From the NCBI GenBank assembly GCA_023101885.1, contig JALPQD010000206.1:1-64000 (forward strand): a DNA stretch of 64,000 nt, given 5' to 3'. Every line of letters starts with the position of its first letter. Within the stretch, counting starts at the first letter, position 1. Positions 37,086-48,079 of this stretch are shown here, in pieces. Both the position numbers and the translations under genes were made by a program. This stretch comes from Typhlomys cinereus. Taxonomy: Eukaryota; Chordata; Mammalia; Rodentia; Platacanthomyidae. The notes under the pieces were generated by a model. That model saw only the letters and a program-made list of their open reading frames with translations. It had not been told where the DNA came from and made no database searches.

Positions 37086-37579
37086 ATAAGTCAGTCATTT
37101 TGTAAGTCTGAGAAGGTGATGATGTTCATCATCCTGAAATGTCATTGTTCTAACAACAGGTTCCAGCCGTATCTGACAACTCAAATGGTGAGTCTTAATT
37201 TAGCTGCATCCAACAGCAACAGTAATAACAGCAAAACTGCCAACTTGGATAGTTATCTAAGAATTAGCCAATGTAACAAGCCCCTGACATTTTGATGTAT
37301 TGACTTCCTGTTTTTAAAACAATGGCCCCAAACCATGAGAGCCAGGTTTCACCTTGTGCCTTGAATCACTCATATAGTTATGAATAGAGAAACGCTCTGA
37401 TACATGGGTTTCTCCCATGTTACGAAGACCAAGAAACATCTGAGGCAAATTCTCCACTCATATTAAGACAGTTAAGATCTATAAATCTAGAACTACTGCA
37501 AACACGACTAAACCTACAACTTAAGGGAGTCAAACTATTATTATTATACTCAAGCAAGATATTAATTAAGTACTTTCAA
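37086..37579. other. FSD1L intron 1, no feature recognised
   Basis: About 490 bp without a supported feature. Confidence 0.4.
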
Positions 37580-37705
37580 TGTGATAGCATTATCTTTTAA
37601 TCAGTACAACAGTAATCACATTTTATAGTTGCAGAAAGATATTATTTAGGAAGTAAGAAATTTGTTTTAGGTCACACGCCTACCAACTATCAGTCACAGG
37701 ACACT
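37580..37705 (-). mobile_element. MIR fragment, minus strand
   Basis: TAATCAGTACAACAGTAATC, ATTTTATAGTTGCAGAAAG, TAGGTCACACGCCTACCAAC follow antisense MIR. Confidence 0.55.
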
Positions 37706-37747
37706 CTCCCCCAGAGTCTCAGCTTTCAGGGGATGCTTAGACTGCTT

Positions 37748-38120
37748 CCACTGATGGTTAGTATTAATTTCAACTCGACTCTTGAGGGCAAGCCTGGGGT
37801 ATATGATGATTATTCAGATTAAGTGCCTCTGAGTTTTCCTGTGGAAGATTATCTTGGTTACGTTATTGACCTAGGAACCCCACCCACTGTGGGTGGCACC
37901 ATTCCCAGATGGGGATCATGGATATCAACAGAGAAGGAAGTAAGCAGCGCAAACAAACAAGCCTGTGTTGATTCACGGCTCTCTGCTCTTGACTGTGGAG
38001 AACAGTTGTGCGCTGACACTGTGATCTCCCTGCCATGAAGGACTGTAATCCTGGAATAGTCCCCCTCATTAAGTCACTTTTGCAGAGGCATCTTAGCACA
38101 ATGACAGATGAAGAAGAGCT
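37748..38120 (+). mobile_element. ERVL-type (MLT2-like) LTR, plus strand
   Basis: CACTGATGGTTAGTATTAATTT, ACCCCACCCACTGTGGGTGG, CACCATTCCCAGATGGGGAT and a terminal TTAAGTCACTTTTGCAGAGG...TTAGCACAATGACA are ERVL LTR landmarks. Confidence 0.7.
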
Positions 38121-39529
38121 CAAGCCAGACTTATGTGACATATCCACAAAGCTGTAGCAACCAGGGCAAAGGAAGGGATGAAACCAGCAAGAAGCATTCC
38201 TGGCCGACTCCTCACCAGAAACAACACCACCAGCACAGCTCTATACCACAGGCCTCTATGAATCAGGTCAAGAGAGCTGAAATCTAGAGAGCTGTATCTG
38301 GCTGGTAAGCTAAAGCAGTCAGAGTCTTACCAGAAGACCATAGCAACAGCAGACACTAACCAAAGACATGATGCAAGAAGCTAAAAAAGAAGAACTGAGA
38401 TATCCAGGAATCTGACAACCCTTCAAGAGTAAGTTGGAGAAAAGCTACACTCTAACAGTGGTATGTAATACTTGAATACAAATGTAACAGAAGCAGAACC
38501 AACAACCAGTTCTGATCATCTAACTTACCAAGTTGGGGGGGGATCTAAAGCTGGTAAAAGAACTGGCAGGGAATATTCCTTTCCACCCTGGGCTGTGTAG
38601 TAAGGCATTAAGCCAGAAGAAAAGCTAGTCTCCCATCTCGGGTGGCAGAGGATGTAAGAATGCCAGAGGCTGAGCAAACTTTTAACTATGTAGACTGTCC
38701 CATTCTGACACTGAGGTAAGGCCTATCAGCAGGATGCAGCTCTCCCCAGGGGACTGAGGTGGGCTGCTGAGCACTGCTGTCAAATGCTACTGAAAAAGTT
38801 AGTCCCATGCTGAACCTTCTTTACCGCTTTGCTCTAAGTACCCTACTTTTTTTTTTTTTCTGTCAGAGAGGGAACCCAGCAGAACTGGCTGTTCAGGTCT
38901 CTCCCTTATTCACCCTGGAGCAAGGCGCTGTCAGCTAAGCTGTTCCTCCTCTGGCAAGTGGTCAGAAGACCCTCACGGCAGCACAACTGCTTTGGACACT
39001 TTACAGTTACTCTGAGAACGTTCCAGCTGCAAGGACCAGTACAACTGAGGTCAGGACGCCTGCCTCACTCGTCACAGCTGCTCCAGATGACCTGTCCTGT
39101 GCTCAGAAGGCCGCGTGCCAGGAAACACATCTTGCTTCACTTTAGATGGTCATGCAGCTACATTCCCTTTGACATGGAGTACGTGCCCCCTCAGCGACTC
39201 AGCAGAAAGAGCTGGCTGGTGAAACTGGAAGCTTGATAAGTATATACGCAGCATAAGCATGCCACGCATGTGGGCCATGTGGCTTCTGATACCCAACCAG
39301 GCTGTTCAGTTCACAGTTGGCATCTTCCTTGCCTTCTCATGAGTGTAATCCTAAGTAGAATGGGGTGAGTTCGGCAGATGCGGTGGCTTGCTGCTGCAGC
39401 AAGAGCAAGAGCAAATATTCCACATAAGTGGCAGAAGTAACGGCAGCAGATAAGGGCCTTATCCCCACTGACATTTCAAATTTTAACTACCTTAATCATA
39501 TCAGTACTGAAAAGTGGAAACAGAAAAGG
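38121..39529. other. FSD1L intron 1, 1.4 kb unassigned
   Basis: Moderately GC-rich with a poly(T) near 38,850. A 92-codon open frame at 38,958-39,236 (+) has no recognisable product. It may be internal ERV or unique sequence; I cannot assign it. Confidence 0.35.
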
Positions 39530-39620
39530 TTGTAAGAAAGACCTAGTTTGAATGCAGACTGCCACTTGCTAGCTGTGTGACTGAACCACCAAAGAGTTAA
39601 AATGAGTTCAAAACTGAGTA
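39530..39620 (+). mobile_element. MIR fragment, plus strand
   Basis: AGTTTGAATGCAGACTGCCACTT and GCTAGCTGTGTGACTGAACC match the MIR core (ctgccacttactagctgtgtgacc). Confidence 0.6.
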
Positions 39621-40784
39621 CAGAATAGGACCCAAATTTTGTTCTTCCTGCCTTTCCTCAGGAAACTATTTCATTTTCTTTTTTACTGAGAAGAAGCAAT
39701 TATGGAACACAGGAAAGCAAGACTGTTATCTGGATGTGGAGCAGGTCTTTGAACGGACAGGTATAATATACAGGAGGGCAGCAAGTATCAAGGTAGAAAT
39801 AAAACTGAGATGAGATGACCAAAGGCAGGTACCGTTGCTGTGGTTATCATGCTTAAAACTTCCACTGCATTCATTCTCCCTAATCTAGGTTGCCCTATAC
39901 TACAGCGGTGCCCTCACCTGGCCCTGCCTAGGCAAGAAATAAGAATATGCAGAAAAGGTCGGGACAGCAAACAATTAACAATGGGTGATCTTGGTGACTT
40001 CCCTCCTCAGGAATTTCTTTCCCTGTCCTCCATAATTCCTATAGCAAATAACTTTCCTTAGAAACAAGAATCCCCATGAAAACCAGTGACCTATACAGAA
40101 AGCTAATTTCCACTACAAGAATCAAAGCTCCAACCTGCCAGAAAGGTACAAATGTCTTTCTTGTTTCAATGTTTTCTTTGAACGTGTATGTTTCATCAGA
40201 TAAAGAAACCTTTGAGATTTTATCTTAAAACCACTTAAGGGCATATTCAAAAGGTTTGGGTAACAGAATAAGCCACCTATCCATAACACATCCTGTTCAC
40301 AAAAGTGTCCCAGAAATTCAATCTGAACAAAATCCCACTGTTTAGTTCTAGAAGATAAGCCTGCCTGTTTCTGTAGCAGCCAGCAGAATGCCTTACATGC
40401 CCAAGGCAACTGTGTTCCCTTCCTCCACTCAAATAGAGCATCTGTTGCTAAGGAAAACACTGAAGTCCAAGTCATTTCCACACACACACAAAGCTGCTGG
40501 CCAAGTTAATCCATTTGTTGTCAGCACCGGGCTTCTGTACGACTGTCCAGTCAGCCTCCTTGTTGGGCTACAGGAACTTTCAGTCCTGTTCTTGACATCA
40601 CCAGTGGAAATTTTTTTTATATTTAGCAGTAAACACGCTTTAATGCTGAAGTGTCTAAAGTGGTGCAGAAAAGGAGAAAGTAATTTTGAGATTGGGTTTT
40701 TGGAATTATTAACAATAGCTAATCACTAAGAATACTGTCAGGTGGCTCTTTAACAAATAAAACAATCTTTACTATAACCTTTCA
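39621..40784. other. FSD1L intron 1, no feature recognised
   Basis: About 1.2 kb without a supported feature. Confidence 0.45.
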
Positions 40785-40900
40785 GGGGGAACGCAATTGA
40801 TACTCCTACTTTATAGGAAGAAATAGGGACTAGCAGCAAAATTTCCCCAAGCTCATACGGCTCCCAGGCTCCACAGTCAACTTTCTTAATAACTCATGGC
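40785..40900 (-). mobile_element. MIR fragment, minus strand
   Basis: CTACTTTATAGGAAGAAATAG, CCCCAAGCTCATACGGCTCC resemble antisense MIR (ttacagatgagg..., caaggtcacacagct). Confidence 0.5.
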
Positions 40901-41554
40901 CCAGATCCTAGTGACTTCCTTCCACTTGCAGAACCTAACTACTTCTTCTACACACCGAGGTAGCACCCATGCTACCATTTTAATTCAAACACTCTATCAA
41001 GCAAGCTGACCTCTAGATCTCATGCTATGGGTGACCCAGTATTTTATTTAAGGAGAAATAGCCCATTTAGTTCATTACTATCAAAAGCAAGTGACTGATT
41101 CTGCAGCAGCTCATAAGGAAAGGAAGCTCAGACTAAGCGCGCTTGATGAGCCACAGCAGGAAGATTAGGCATTCTTTGTAAACTACAAGTAAAGTTCTTT
41201 TAATTAGATTATTTGATATCACCATTGAAATCTGATGTATTCTTAATATTGACAAAACGAATTCTCAAAATTATTCTGGGAAGATAAAACAATACATAAA
41301 AAAAAGTTACTCCTGTGCTACTTCTGGGGAAATTGCACAAGGGACCCTGTAAGTACACAAATTGAATTGAGAACTAGTAGATTCAAAGTTCAGCTTTGAG
41401 GGAGTCCCAGCCTCAAACTCTTGGTCCTCAAATCTTCTCTAAGACAAATGGTACTGAGATACTTTGCATTTTACCATGCATGGAGCGCTACAGCACTTGT
41501 TCTTAAAAAACTTGAAAAATGCTATGCTCTCAAAATATTTTATCGGATATTTAT

Positions 41555-41700
41555 AACAGCACTATAAAATATTCTTACTTCTGCTGAACAGATGAGGAAT
41601 AGATGAACCGCAGTAAACTGGCTTGCTCACACGGCTATGCAATAGTGCCCTGTCACTCAGCTCCCTTGACACCCAAGTCCTCTGCACTTCTATTTGACCT
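41555..41700 (-). mobile_element. MIR fragment, minus strand
   Basis: TGCTGAACAGATGAGGAATAG, GGCTTGCTCACACGGCTATG and ACACCCAAGTCCTCTGCACT follow antisense MIR. Confidence 0.55.
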
Positions 41701-42639
41701 CCATTCAGATCCATTCAGAAATCATATGCCTTTCCTCTAAGAAGCTGTGAGGTGTTTTAAAAATTTAGGCAGAAAACAGGTTCTCAATTTATACATATTA
41801 CAAACACAAACTATAACCTGTTTTAAAAAAATGCCTTTCTCATAGTCTTGGAAGCAATAAAAATTGAACACACCCCAAAGAGTTTCAAGACAGGCACAAT
41901 GAACTCATTTGCACTTCAGTTAACTACTACTCTAGTAAATGCCTGACACATCCGTCTTGTCTCATGCCACCCCCCCAAGCTCCTCAAGAAGGTGAATTCC
42001 AGTACAAAATGTAGAGCTGTTTTTATAAGCCTCTCCCTCCAATAACAGAAAAGAATGGCCTCTCAGGCCCTTGTTTTTCCCTGCTGCATTATTAATTACA
42101 TTTCTTTTTCTTTCCTATACTGTAGACTTCACTTCCGCTGTAACCTAACAAAGAGAACAAGGTGTCTTATTTCTATAAAGGGACTAAAACTGAAGGCTGA
42201 AAATCCACTTGCAATTGTATTTAACACACTGGCTATGTTCTCTAAGTACTGAGGGGGTCCAGTGGGTCGATCAGATCACACATGCAGGGAGGGGGGCTGG
42301 CTGGAAAGGTGAACAAATGGAGGGGGTGGAGTGGGAGCTGGGTGGAGGTGGGTCACAGATGACAATATGTAAAATCATTTTAGTTCTATGAAAGCTGCAA
42401 AGAATATTGAGAGAGAGACAGGGAGGGAATGCAGTATGCCCTTCCTCAACGTGCTGGCAAAGTAGTAGGCATTCCACAAGACCACTGGGCAGCTGTGCCA
42501 GCAGCACCAGCTGGGCAGGGAGGGTGGGGCGGCTGTCCTGACAACTGTCTCCCCTCAATTCAGCAAACACTGTACACAAGCCCGGGGAAAGGGAGGGGAC
42601 GTTGGTACAAAGGAGACTCGGTCCCTGACCCACAGAGCC
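41701..42639. other. promoter-proximal FSD1L intron 1, no feature recognised
   Basis: Transition from AT-rich intron into the CpG island. No further exon seen. Confidence 0.45.
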
Positions 42640-42935
42640 CCGACTGTGCCGGGTCAGGAGACTGGGTGGAAGGAAGCGCCCGCGCCCGCAGGGAGACCCC
42701 GATGCGATCGTGCCTCGGTTTCCCCGTCTGCCGGGGCGGGGTGCAGCCCGCGGAGCACGCGGCCGGGCTCCGGGGACGCCGGGCCGGCCTAGCGCGCTGC
42801 AGACCCGAGCCGGGCGCGGCGGGCGCAGCGGGGGTCGGGGAGGGAGACCCCGCGGCCCCGGCCTCGCCCCCCGCTGCCCGCCGGCCCGCGCGCCCGCCCG
42901 GCCGCCCCGCCCACCACCGCCCCGACCCCGCTCAC

Positions 42936-42950
42936 TTTCTGAGAGTCCAT
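42936..42950 (-). CDS. FSD1L: FSD1L coding exon 1 (start codon, five codons)
   Basis: On the minus strand an ATG at 42950-42948 reads M-D-S-Q-K and is followed at once by a consensus splice donor, GTGAGC (42935-42930). The start context is strong (GCCATGG). MDSQK is the N-terminus I recall for mammalian FSD1L, a paralogue of the microtubule-associated protein FSD1 with a coiled coil, COS box, FN3 and SPRY domains. The exon lies in a CpG island, as expected for a first exon. The 5'UTR continues to higher coordinates, but the transcription start cannot be fixed from sequence. The junction is phase 0 and joins exon 2 at 28,368 across a 14.6-kb intron. The call rests on the combination of five matching codons, donor, CpG island and two downstream exons in order. 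Confidence 0.88.
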
Positions 42951-43157
42951 GGCGAACGCCCGAGCCCGGCGGGCCGAAGCTGCCGCAGGAAGCCAGTGAG
43001 GAGCGCAGAGGAGGCCGCACCCGCCGGGCCGCTGGCCTGGGCCGCCGCCCGCTCCCGCAGCCGCGCCCGCCTGCCCCGCCTGCCCGCCCGCCCGCGCCGC
43101 TACGCGCCCGCCCGCCCCGCGCGCCGCTCAGGCAGAGCCGCGGTTGTCAGGGTGAAA

Positions 43158-43164
43158 GGGCGGG
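43158..43164. promoter_or_regulatory. GC box (Sp1-type)
   Basis: GGGCGGG lies 14 bp from the NRF1-like palindrome on the upstream side of FSD1L exon 1. It is a candidate Sp/KLF site near the likely transcription start. Confidence 0.4.
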
Positions 43165-43177
43165 AGCGCGCTGCGCG

Positions 43178-43188
43178 TGCGCATGCGC
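43178..43188. promoter_or_regulatory. NRF1-type palindromic site
   Basis: TGCGCATGCGC is the NRF1 core palindrome. It lies about 230 bp upstream of the FSD1L start codon within the CpG island, a usual place for a functional NRF1 site. Binding is inferred from the motif only. Confidence 0.6.
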
Positions 43189-43330
43189 CGCGCCGCAGCC
43201 CAGGATGCAGCGCTGCGGGGCAGCTCAGCCGCACCGCGCCCCTCCGAGCCTTGGCAGGAGCCGCCGGGCGCTCGGCAGCCCCCCCCGATGCCTGGGGGGG
43301 CTGCGGGATCGGGCCACATCTGGCCACCCA

Positions 43331-43865
43331 GCGAAGCGAAGGACGCTGGGATGGGGATGCGACGCTGGAAACGGGGCAGAGGCCTCGTGGTGTGGGACCG
43401 AAATGATGGGCTTTGGAACCTTGTTAGCTTCCTTCCGCCGGCACTGGACGCCGGAGCGATCTGGAACCAGTCACCCCCGGGGGCTCGGCTCATCTTTGCA
43501 CCGGACCGCAAGGATGAACCGATGTATTGGAAATGCCCAAGCCGCGGGGCTGAGTCCATGAGCCGGGCAGCTGCTGGGGTCGCTCATGCGGACTTTAGAA
43601 AGCTCCAAGCCGACAATGGGCTTGAAAAAGTTCTCCTCTGGGGAGAAGCTTCGTTCTCTATTTGGATGATTCGAGAAGTTTGGGGGAACAAAACAGTCGG
43701 GTGGTTAGATAGTAAATGAATAGAAGGGAAATGAGTGTTTAGTATTATGTACCAGTTCTACAAACTGAGAATTAGGCAGTAACCAAGACCCTGATCACAA
43801 AGAGTTTACAATGTAGTAAGGTAGAGGCTGACTGAAGAAATCAGAGGCGGCCACAAAGAAACGGG
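43331..43865. other. upstream flank of FSD1L, no gene supported
   Basis: Includes the end of a plus-strand open frame 43,177-43,719 (180 codons) that starts in the CpG island. I see no domain or splice support, so it is not called as a gene. Confidence 0.4.
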
Positions 43866-43925
43866 TAGCTGGGTGTGGTGGTTCCTTGTAATTTCAGTAC
43901 TGGGGAAACTAAGGCAGGACCAGTT
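43866..43925 (+). mobile_element. B1 5' fragment, plus strand
   Basis: GCTGGGTGTGGTGGTTCCTT, ATTTCAGTACTGGGGAAACT, AAGGCAGGA follow the B1 start. Truncated, then a GGGA-rich run to about 43,970. Confidence 0.8.
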
Positions 43926-44119
43926 AAAGAAGGAGGGAGGGAGAGAGGAAGGGAGGGAGGGAGGGAGTGAAAGACTGTATGGTGGACTCAATCTATAAGC
44001 TTCAATTTCCTTATAGGAAGGCCAGAGAAGGCGTTATTCTAGAATGAGCTGAGGGAAAATCACACAAGTGTGTGAGGGAGAGCTTTTAGCCAAAAGAAAT
44101 AGCAAAAACAAAGAGACAT

Positions 44120-45198
44120 GAGGTGGATGTTTGAGGAACAGTATTCATCTATGCAGGACTGCAGTTTCCTTGTGACCGAGACTTCTTTTGCCCACACCGC
44201 ACAATGTGCACTCAGAAGATCCTTTTTCAACTGAATAGGGATGTAAGAAATGAGATAAAGGGCACAGAGGAAAACAAAGATTTGGTTCAGCTAGGTAGAC
44301 AATGCTTGGAAAGCCTGGGTCTGAGGAGAGTTTATCCACAAGTTTGTTCCTGTCAACTGAGAGGCGAAGTAGCATGCTGTCCTACAGAGAAGCCACTTTT
44401 GGGGGACCAAAAGCCCCTATTTCCATGAGAAGTGACTGCAGCCAGACACCCAGCCACAAGCCAACGCTGTGGCCCCAAAGGCTGACCTGCGCAGTAAAGG
44501 CTGACCTGCGCAGTGAAGCCGCGTCAGTTTATTGTGAGGGAGAAATGCAGACTGGGAAAATAGGGACATCAAAGGTCAAAGCAGTAGCAGGAGGGAGGGT
44601 TATCCCTGCCCTTGCTCAGCAACAGTCACCCACTGTGATAGGAAGGAAAGAGCTTTTGGTCCTGTTCCCTAGAGCTTCCCACTCACCCTACTGGAGGTCA
44701 CCAAGCTATGACTTCCTTGACAGGCACTACCACAGGAGGAGGAGAGAAGTTTTGGAGCCGACAAGTCACCCTGAAATGTGATCCCAGACTCTGTCACAGG
44801 GCCACACCCTAGGAGCTCACTCTGGGCTCCTTGCCTGCAGCGCAGCCAAGGACTCTGTGGATCCCGACAACCCCATTTGACTTCTGCCCTCACCAGATCT
44901 CTGGCTCTTTGGCCAGGCTTCCCTGCGCAGTTCTTCTCCGGCCATTTTCTACCCTCATTCCCATCCCAGAGCAACTAAGTTTCTTTGGACCTTGACTTCT
45001 GTCTTTCCTAGTCCACATAATTCTGTCCCCCACAGTCACCATCAAGTTGGACAATAGTAATTCTTCATCTCAATTCTCACTCCCTCTTTGGACTATAGAC
45101 TAGTTGGCTACGTTTTCTATACTTTCCTTTTCACAAAATTAGGGCAGAAACTTTTTAAATTAGCTTTTCCAATAAAAATAAAGTGAATAGTAAACTCA
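44120..45198. other. intergenic, about 1.1 kb unassigned
   Basis: GC-richer than average. It holds a 159-codon plus frame (44,302-44,781) with no recognisable product, and a perfect 19-bp tandem duplication (44477-44495, 44496-44514). Confidence 0.4.
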
Positions 45199-45306
45199 AC
45201 CAGCTGCATTAGTGTCACCTACTAACTTGTTAGAAGTGCAAAACATCAGGCGACATCCCCAACCCCAATGAATGAGAAACTCTGGGGAAGTCCAGCAATC
45301 AATCTT
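45199..45306 (+). mobile_element. MER5A (hAT-Charlie) left part
   Basis: CAGCTGCATTAGTGTCACCT, AACTTGTTAGAAGTGCAAAA, GAATGAGAAACTCTGGGGAA and GTCCAGCAATC match the MER5A order. Its right part resumes after a young L1. Confidence 0.85.
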
Positions 45307-45922
45307 TTTTTAATTTATATTTATTTATTTTTCCCCAAACATACAAGTTCAACAGGTACCCCGGTCCCCTCCCTCCCTCCACTTTCCCCCTTGTACCCTC
45401 CCCCCTTTTCTCCTTCTTTTCACCCCCCTCCCTCCCCTTCTCCCAGTGTCTCCCCCTTCCCCCCTTCCCATTCCCTGGAGCATCCTTTTGTGTAAATGCC
45501 AAAGTTCCCTCTGAGTCCTCCACTCTAGTGAGGTATAAGGACTCAATGGCATTGCCCAGAGCCCTTTCTTTGGCTCCCCTTTAGTATGAGAGCACTATTA
45601 TGACTGTTAATCCCTTGCTCTAAGGATCCTAGCACCTAGATCCATGCTAGACTTTGGGGGGGGGGTCGTTGACCCAAATATCACAATGTCAATCATTGCG
45701 CAGGTCATGCAAAGTCTGATTATGGCTACTGCATCCCTAACTTGTGTGGAGTATCTTGCATATTATTGGTCCTCCCCATCTTTAGGCTCTTACGATCTTG
45801 CCGCCCCCCTCTTCAGCAAATTTCCCTGAGCTTTAGGATGGGGAGAGATTTGGCTGATCTGGTTCCAGGTGATTAACATAGAGTCTTTGGTGTTCTGAAT
45901 TATGGTTTGTTGTTTTCAGTTT
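45307..45922 (-). mobile_element. LINE-1 3' end, 616 bp, minus strand, with target duplication
   Basis: T/AT-rich start (poly(A) in reverse), C-rich block 45,358-45,480 (the G-rich 3'UTR tract), and 3'UTR sequence parallel to 15,500-15,930 of the larger L1 (for example GCTAGACTTTG, GGTCATGCAAAGTC, GAATTATGGTTTGTTG). A perfect 16-bp duplication TCCAGCAATCAATCTT (45291-45306 and 45923-45938) flanks it. A 5'-truncated insertion. Confidence 0.97.
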
Positions 45923-45938
45923 TCCAGCAATCAATCTT

Positions 45939-45985
45939 AACCAGTCCTCTAGGCGATGCTGATGCAGACTAACACCTGTGAACCT
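45939..45985 (+). mobile_element. MER5A (hAT-Charlie) right part
   Basis: AACCAGTCCTCTAGGCGATG, CTGATGCAGACTAACACCTG continues MER5A exactly from the base before the L1. The end is near GAACCTCTG. Confidence 0.85.
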
Positions 45986-46019
45986 CTGAACAAAGAAAAT
46001 TGCCTTTAAAAAACATGAG

Positions 46020-46545
46020 ACTAATAACCCAGTTGGTAAAGTTCTTGCTGTGCGAGCACGAAGCTCTGAGATTGGATTCCAGCACCCACATAAGAAGTCC
46101 AGCAGGATAGAGCTCTCATCTGTAATCTCAGTGCTGGGATGGAAAGACAGGTATCCGAGGAGCTTTGCTGGCCAAACAAGCCAAGAGCACGAGGTCCAGG
46201 TTCAGTGAGAGACCCTGACTCAAAAAACAAGGTGGAAATCAATAGAGGAAGATACCCGACTAACATCAACCTGTGGCCTGCACATTGCCCCCTCCCCCAC
46301 ACGGGTAAAGCTAGCTTAGAATCCCAGCCCTGGAGAGATGGAGACAGGAGGGTTCCGTGGACAGCCAACCTAGCCAAATCAGTGAGCTCCAGCCCAGTAA
46401 GAGATTCTGTCTCAAAAAAACCAAGTTGGATAGTTCCCGAGGAACAGCACCCGGTCGATCTCTGACCTCTACACATGTGCATGCATGTATGGACACACAC
46501 ATTTGTACACCTGCTCACACAAGCACACACAAAATAAATAGGAAA
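46020..46545 (+). mobile_element. B4-like SINE, long form, plus strand
   Basis: Head ACCCAGTTGGTAAAGTTCTT...GGATTCCAGCACCCACATAA, two B1-like core blocks (ATCTGTAATCTCAGTGCTGG and GAATCCCAGCCCTGGAGAGA), two 'gagaccctgactcaaa/gagattctgtctcaaa' ends, and a TACACATGTGCATGCATGTA...CACACAAAATAAATAG tail. The doubling suggests one SINE inserted in another or an internal duplication. Confidence 0.75.
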
Positions 46546-46614
46546 AGGATCAACAGAGAACCAAAATGTAGGTTTCCTCTTTCCTAAGATATAACATCTA
46601 TTCATAGTTGCCTT

Positions 46615-46905
46615 GTTTCATACTCTTTCATGCGTGTGCATGTGGTGTGTACATTTCTGTGTGTGAGCATGTGCATGTCACAGTGGGTGCATAGAGGATG
46701 TTTTCTGAAGCAGATTTTCTGTTTGCCAAGCTGGTTGTGGGAACTTCTCGGGATTCTCCTGTCTCCACCTCCCATCTGACCACAGGAGCGCTGGAATTCC
46801 AGGTATGCACTATGTGCCTGACTTTTGCAGGGGTTCTGAGGATTCAAACTCTGGTCCTCAAGCTAGAATGGCAAGCACTGAGCCCACAAAACCATCTCTT
46901 CAGTC
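46615..46905 (-). mobile_element. B4-like SINE, minus strand
   Basis: GCGTGTGCATGTGGTGTGTA tail side, TTCTCCTGTCTCCACCTCCC (antisense B1), TGAGGATTCAAACTCTGGTC and GGCAAGCACTGAGCCCACAA (antisense head). Confidence 0.8.
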
Positions 46906-47189
46906 TCTAGATAGGTATTTGAGTCAAGTGTCTGGGCTTCTCTGACTGCTTTCTGAATAAACCCCAAATCATCGTTAGCATTACTAATTATCATTAGCAT
47001 TCCATTAGCAAAACCATTCCACAAAGAACCAGGTTCCCCATCTTCTATGAGGGGCACTGGCAATGGCCTGCAGTCCTGGCTACCTCATGAGTCCTGAGAG
47101 AGGAAGTTCCTTCCCTTCCATGTCTCTTAGGATCAGACTCCTTGGGAGTCAGACACAATTGAGGCATCTGTATTTAAATCCCTAACACT

Positions 47190-47300
47190 TCTTGGGTACC
47201 AGCCATATAGTCATTGGTAATTCACTTGTCCTTACTAAGATTTGATTTTCTGGTGTATAACAAATGATCATAATTCCCTTTTCCGGTTGTGAGGATTAAA
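47190..47300 (+). mobile_element. MIR-like fragment, plus strand
   Basis: GGTAATTCACTTGTCCTTAC, GATTTGATTTTCTGG and GTTGTGAGGATTAAAGGAAA resemble the MIR 3' half. It ends in a TG run. Confidence 0.45.
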
Positions 47301-47306
47301 GGAAAG

Positions 47307-47323
47307 TGTTTGTGTGTGTGTGT

Positions 47324-47370
<47 letters not shown>
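47307..47370 (+). repeat. (TG)n microsatellite
   Basis: 64 bp of TG with a single GTGG break near 47,324. Confidence 0.97.
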
Positions 47371-47372
<2 letters not shown>

Positions 47373-47664
47373 CACATCTGGCTTAGCAGGTATTTAGTAA
47401 CTGGTAGAGTTACTATTCTTACTGCCCTTTGTAGTCCTTTGGGGCTGACCTTGCATTGTCCTCTCTCTTTTTGGATCTTTAGAACCTTAGAATGTCACAT
47501 CTCACCAATTTGCACTTTTTCTGCTGCACTTGGTTTTTCTGAACTTTTTCCATGGTCAGATTCAACCCTTTGTGGAAGCCCCAAATGTACACCCATTGCC
47601 CCCTAATAAAAATCCAGCACAAGTCTTAGCTTTTTCCTCCTAACCTTCAAAGACAAATCTCTTC

Positions 47665-47975
47665 CAAAAAACTTTGTGTGTGTGTGTGTGTCTCTGTGGG
47701 GGACCAAGAGTGACTTCGGAAATCATCCTGGATTGTTTCTACCTCCTTTTTGCTTCACTCTGGGATTTCTCAGGCTCTGGTATGGTTTCTATGGTTGGGA
47801 AGAGATACTGATAACAAATATTCTTTGGGTGCTTATTATCTGTCAACCTTCCAGAGCCAGAAGTACAAGCTGCTGCCATTTCTGCCTGGTGTTTTTATGA
47901 GGGGTCTGGGATCTGAACTCTGGTCTTCCTGCTTGTGAGGCAGAACCTTACCCCTGAGCCATCCCTCCAACTTCA
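47665..47975 (-). mobile_element. SINE-A with a 67-bp foreign insert, minus strand
   Basis: TG tail, GGGACCAAGAGTGACTTCGG module, TTGTTTCTACCTCC, then the body is broken after CAGGCTCTG and resumes at CCTTCCAGAGCCAGAAGTAC (as in the copy at 652-902). The head end is ACCCCTGAGCCATCCCTCCA. The insert 47,780-47,846 is an inverted copy of 48,080-48,146. Confidence 0.93.
47780..47846. repeat. inverted repeat, left arm (inside SINE)
   Basis: Positions 47,780-47,845 match the reverse complement of 48,080-48,146 with three mismatches and one 1-base gap. The spacer between the arms is about 234 bp. Confidence 0.95.
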
Positions 47976-48079
47976 AGCATCAGTTTCTTTGCTGTGTACT
48001 AGGGCTCACAGAACCAGCACCCGCAGGACTGTTGAGTCCATTAAATGGAGTAATCCACAGCAAGCCTTCAGCTCGTATC

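Larger units (their letters stand above)
42640..43330. promoter_or_regulatory. CpG island promoter of FSD1L
   Basis: About 700 bp of very GC-rich, CpG-dense sequence, sharply different from the AT-rich flanks, surrounds FSD1L exon 1. It contains GC boxes and a perfect NRF1-type palindrome. No TATA box is visible at a fixed distance, typical of dispersed CpG promoters. Long open frames on both strands here (for example + 42429-43406 and - 42271-43020) reflect base composition rather than genes. No second promoter exon pointing right can be shown, although such islands often fire in both directions. Confidence 0.88.

Noticed and set aside
42271..43020. Long open frames on both strands in the GC-rich region (up to 325 codons)
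   Set aside because: Extreme GC content removes stop codons. They contradict the FSD1L exon 1/donor structure and have arginine/proline/alanine-only composition.
46139..46605. 194- and 108-codon frames near 46.0-46.6 kb
   Set aside because: They lie in a long B4-like SINE and show no splice or domain support.
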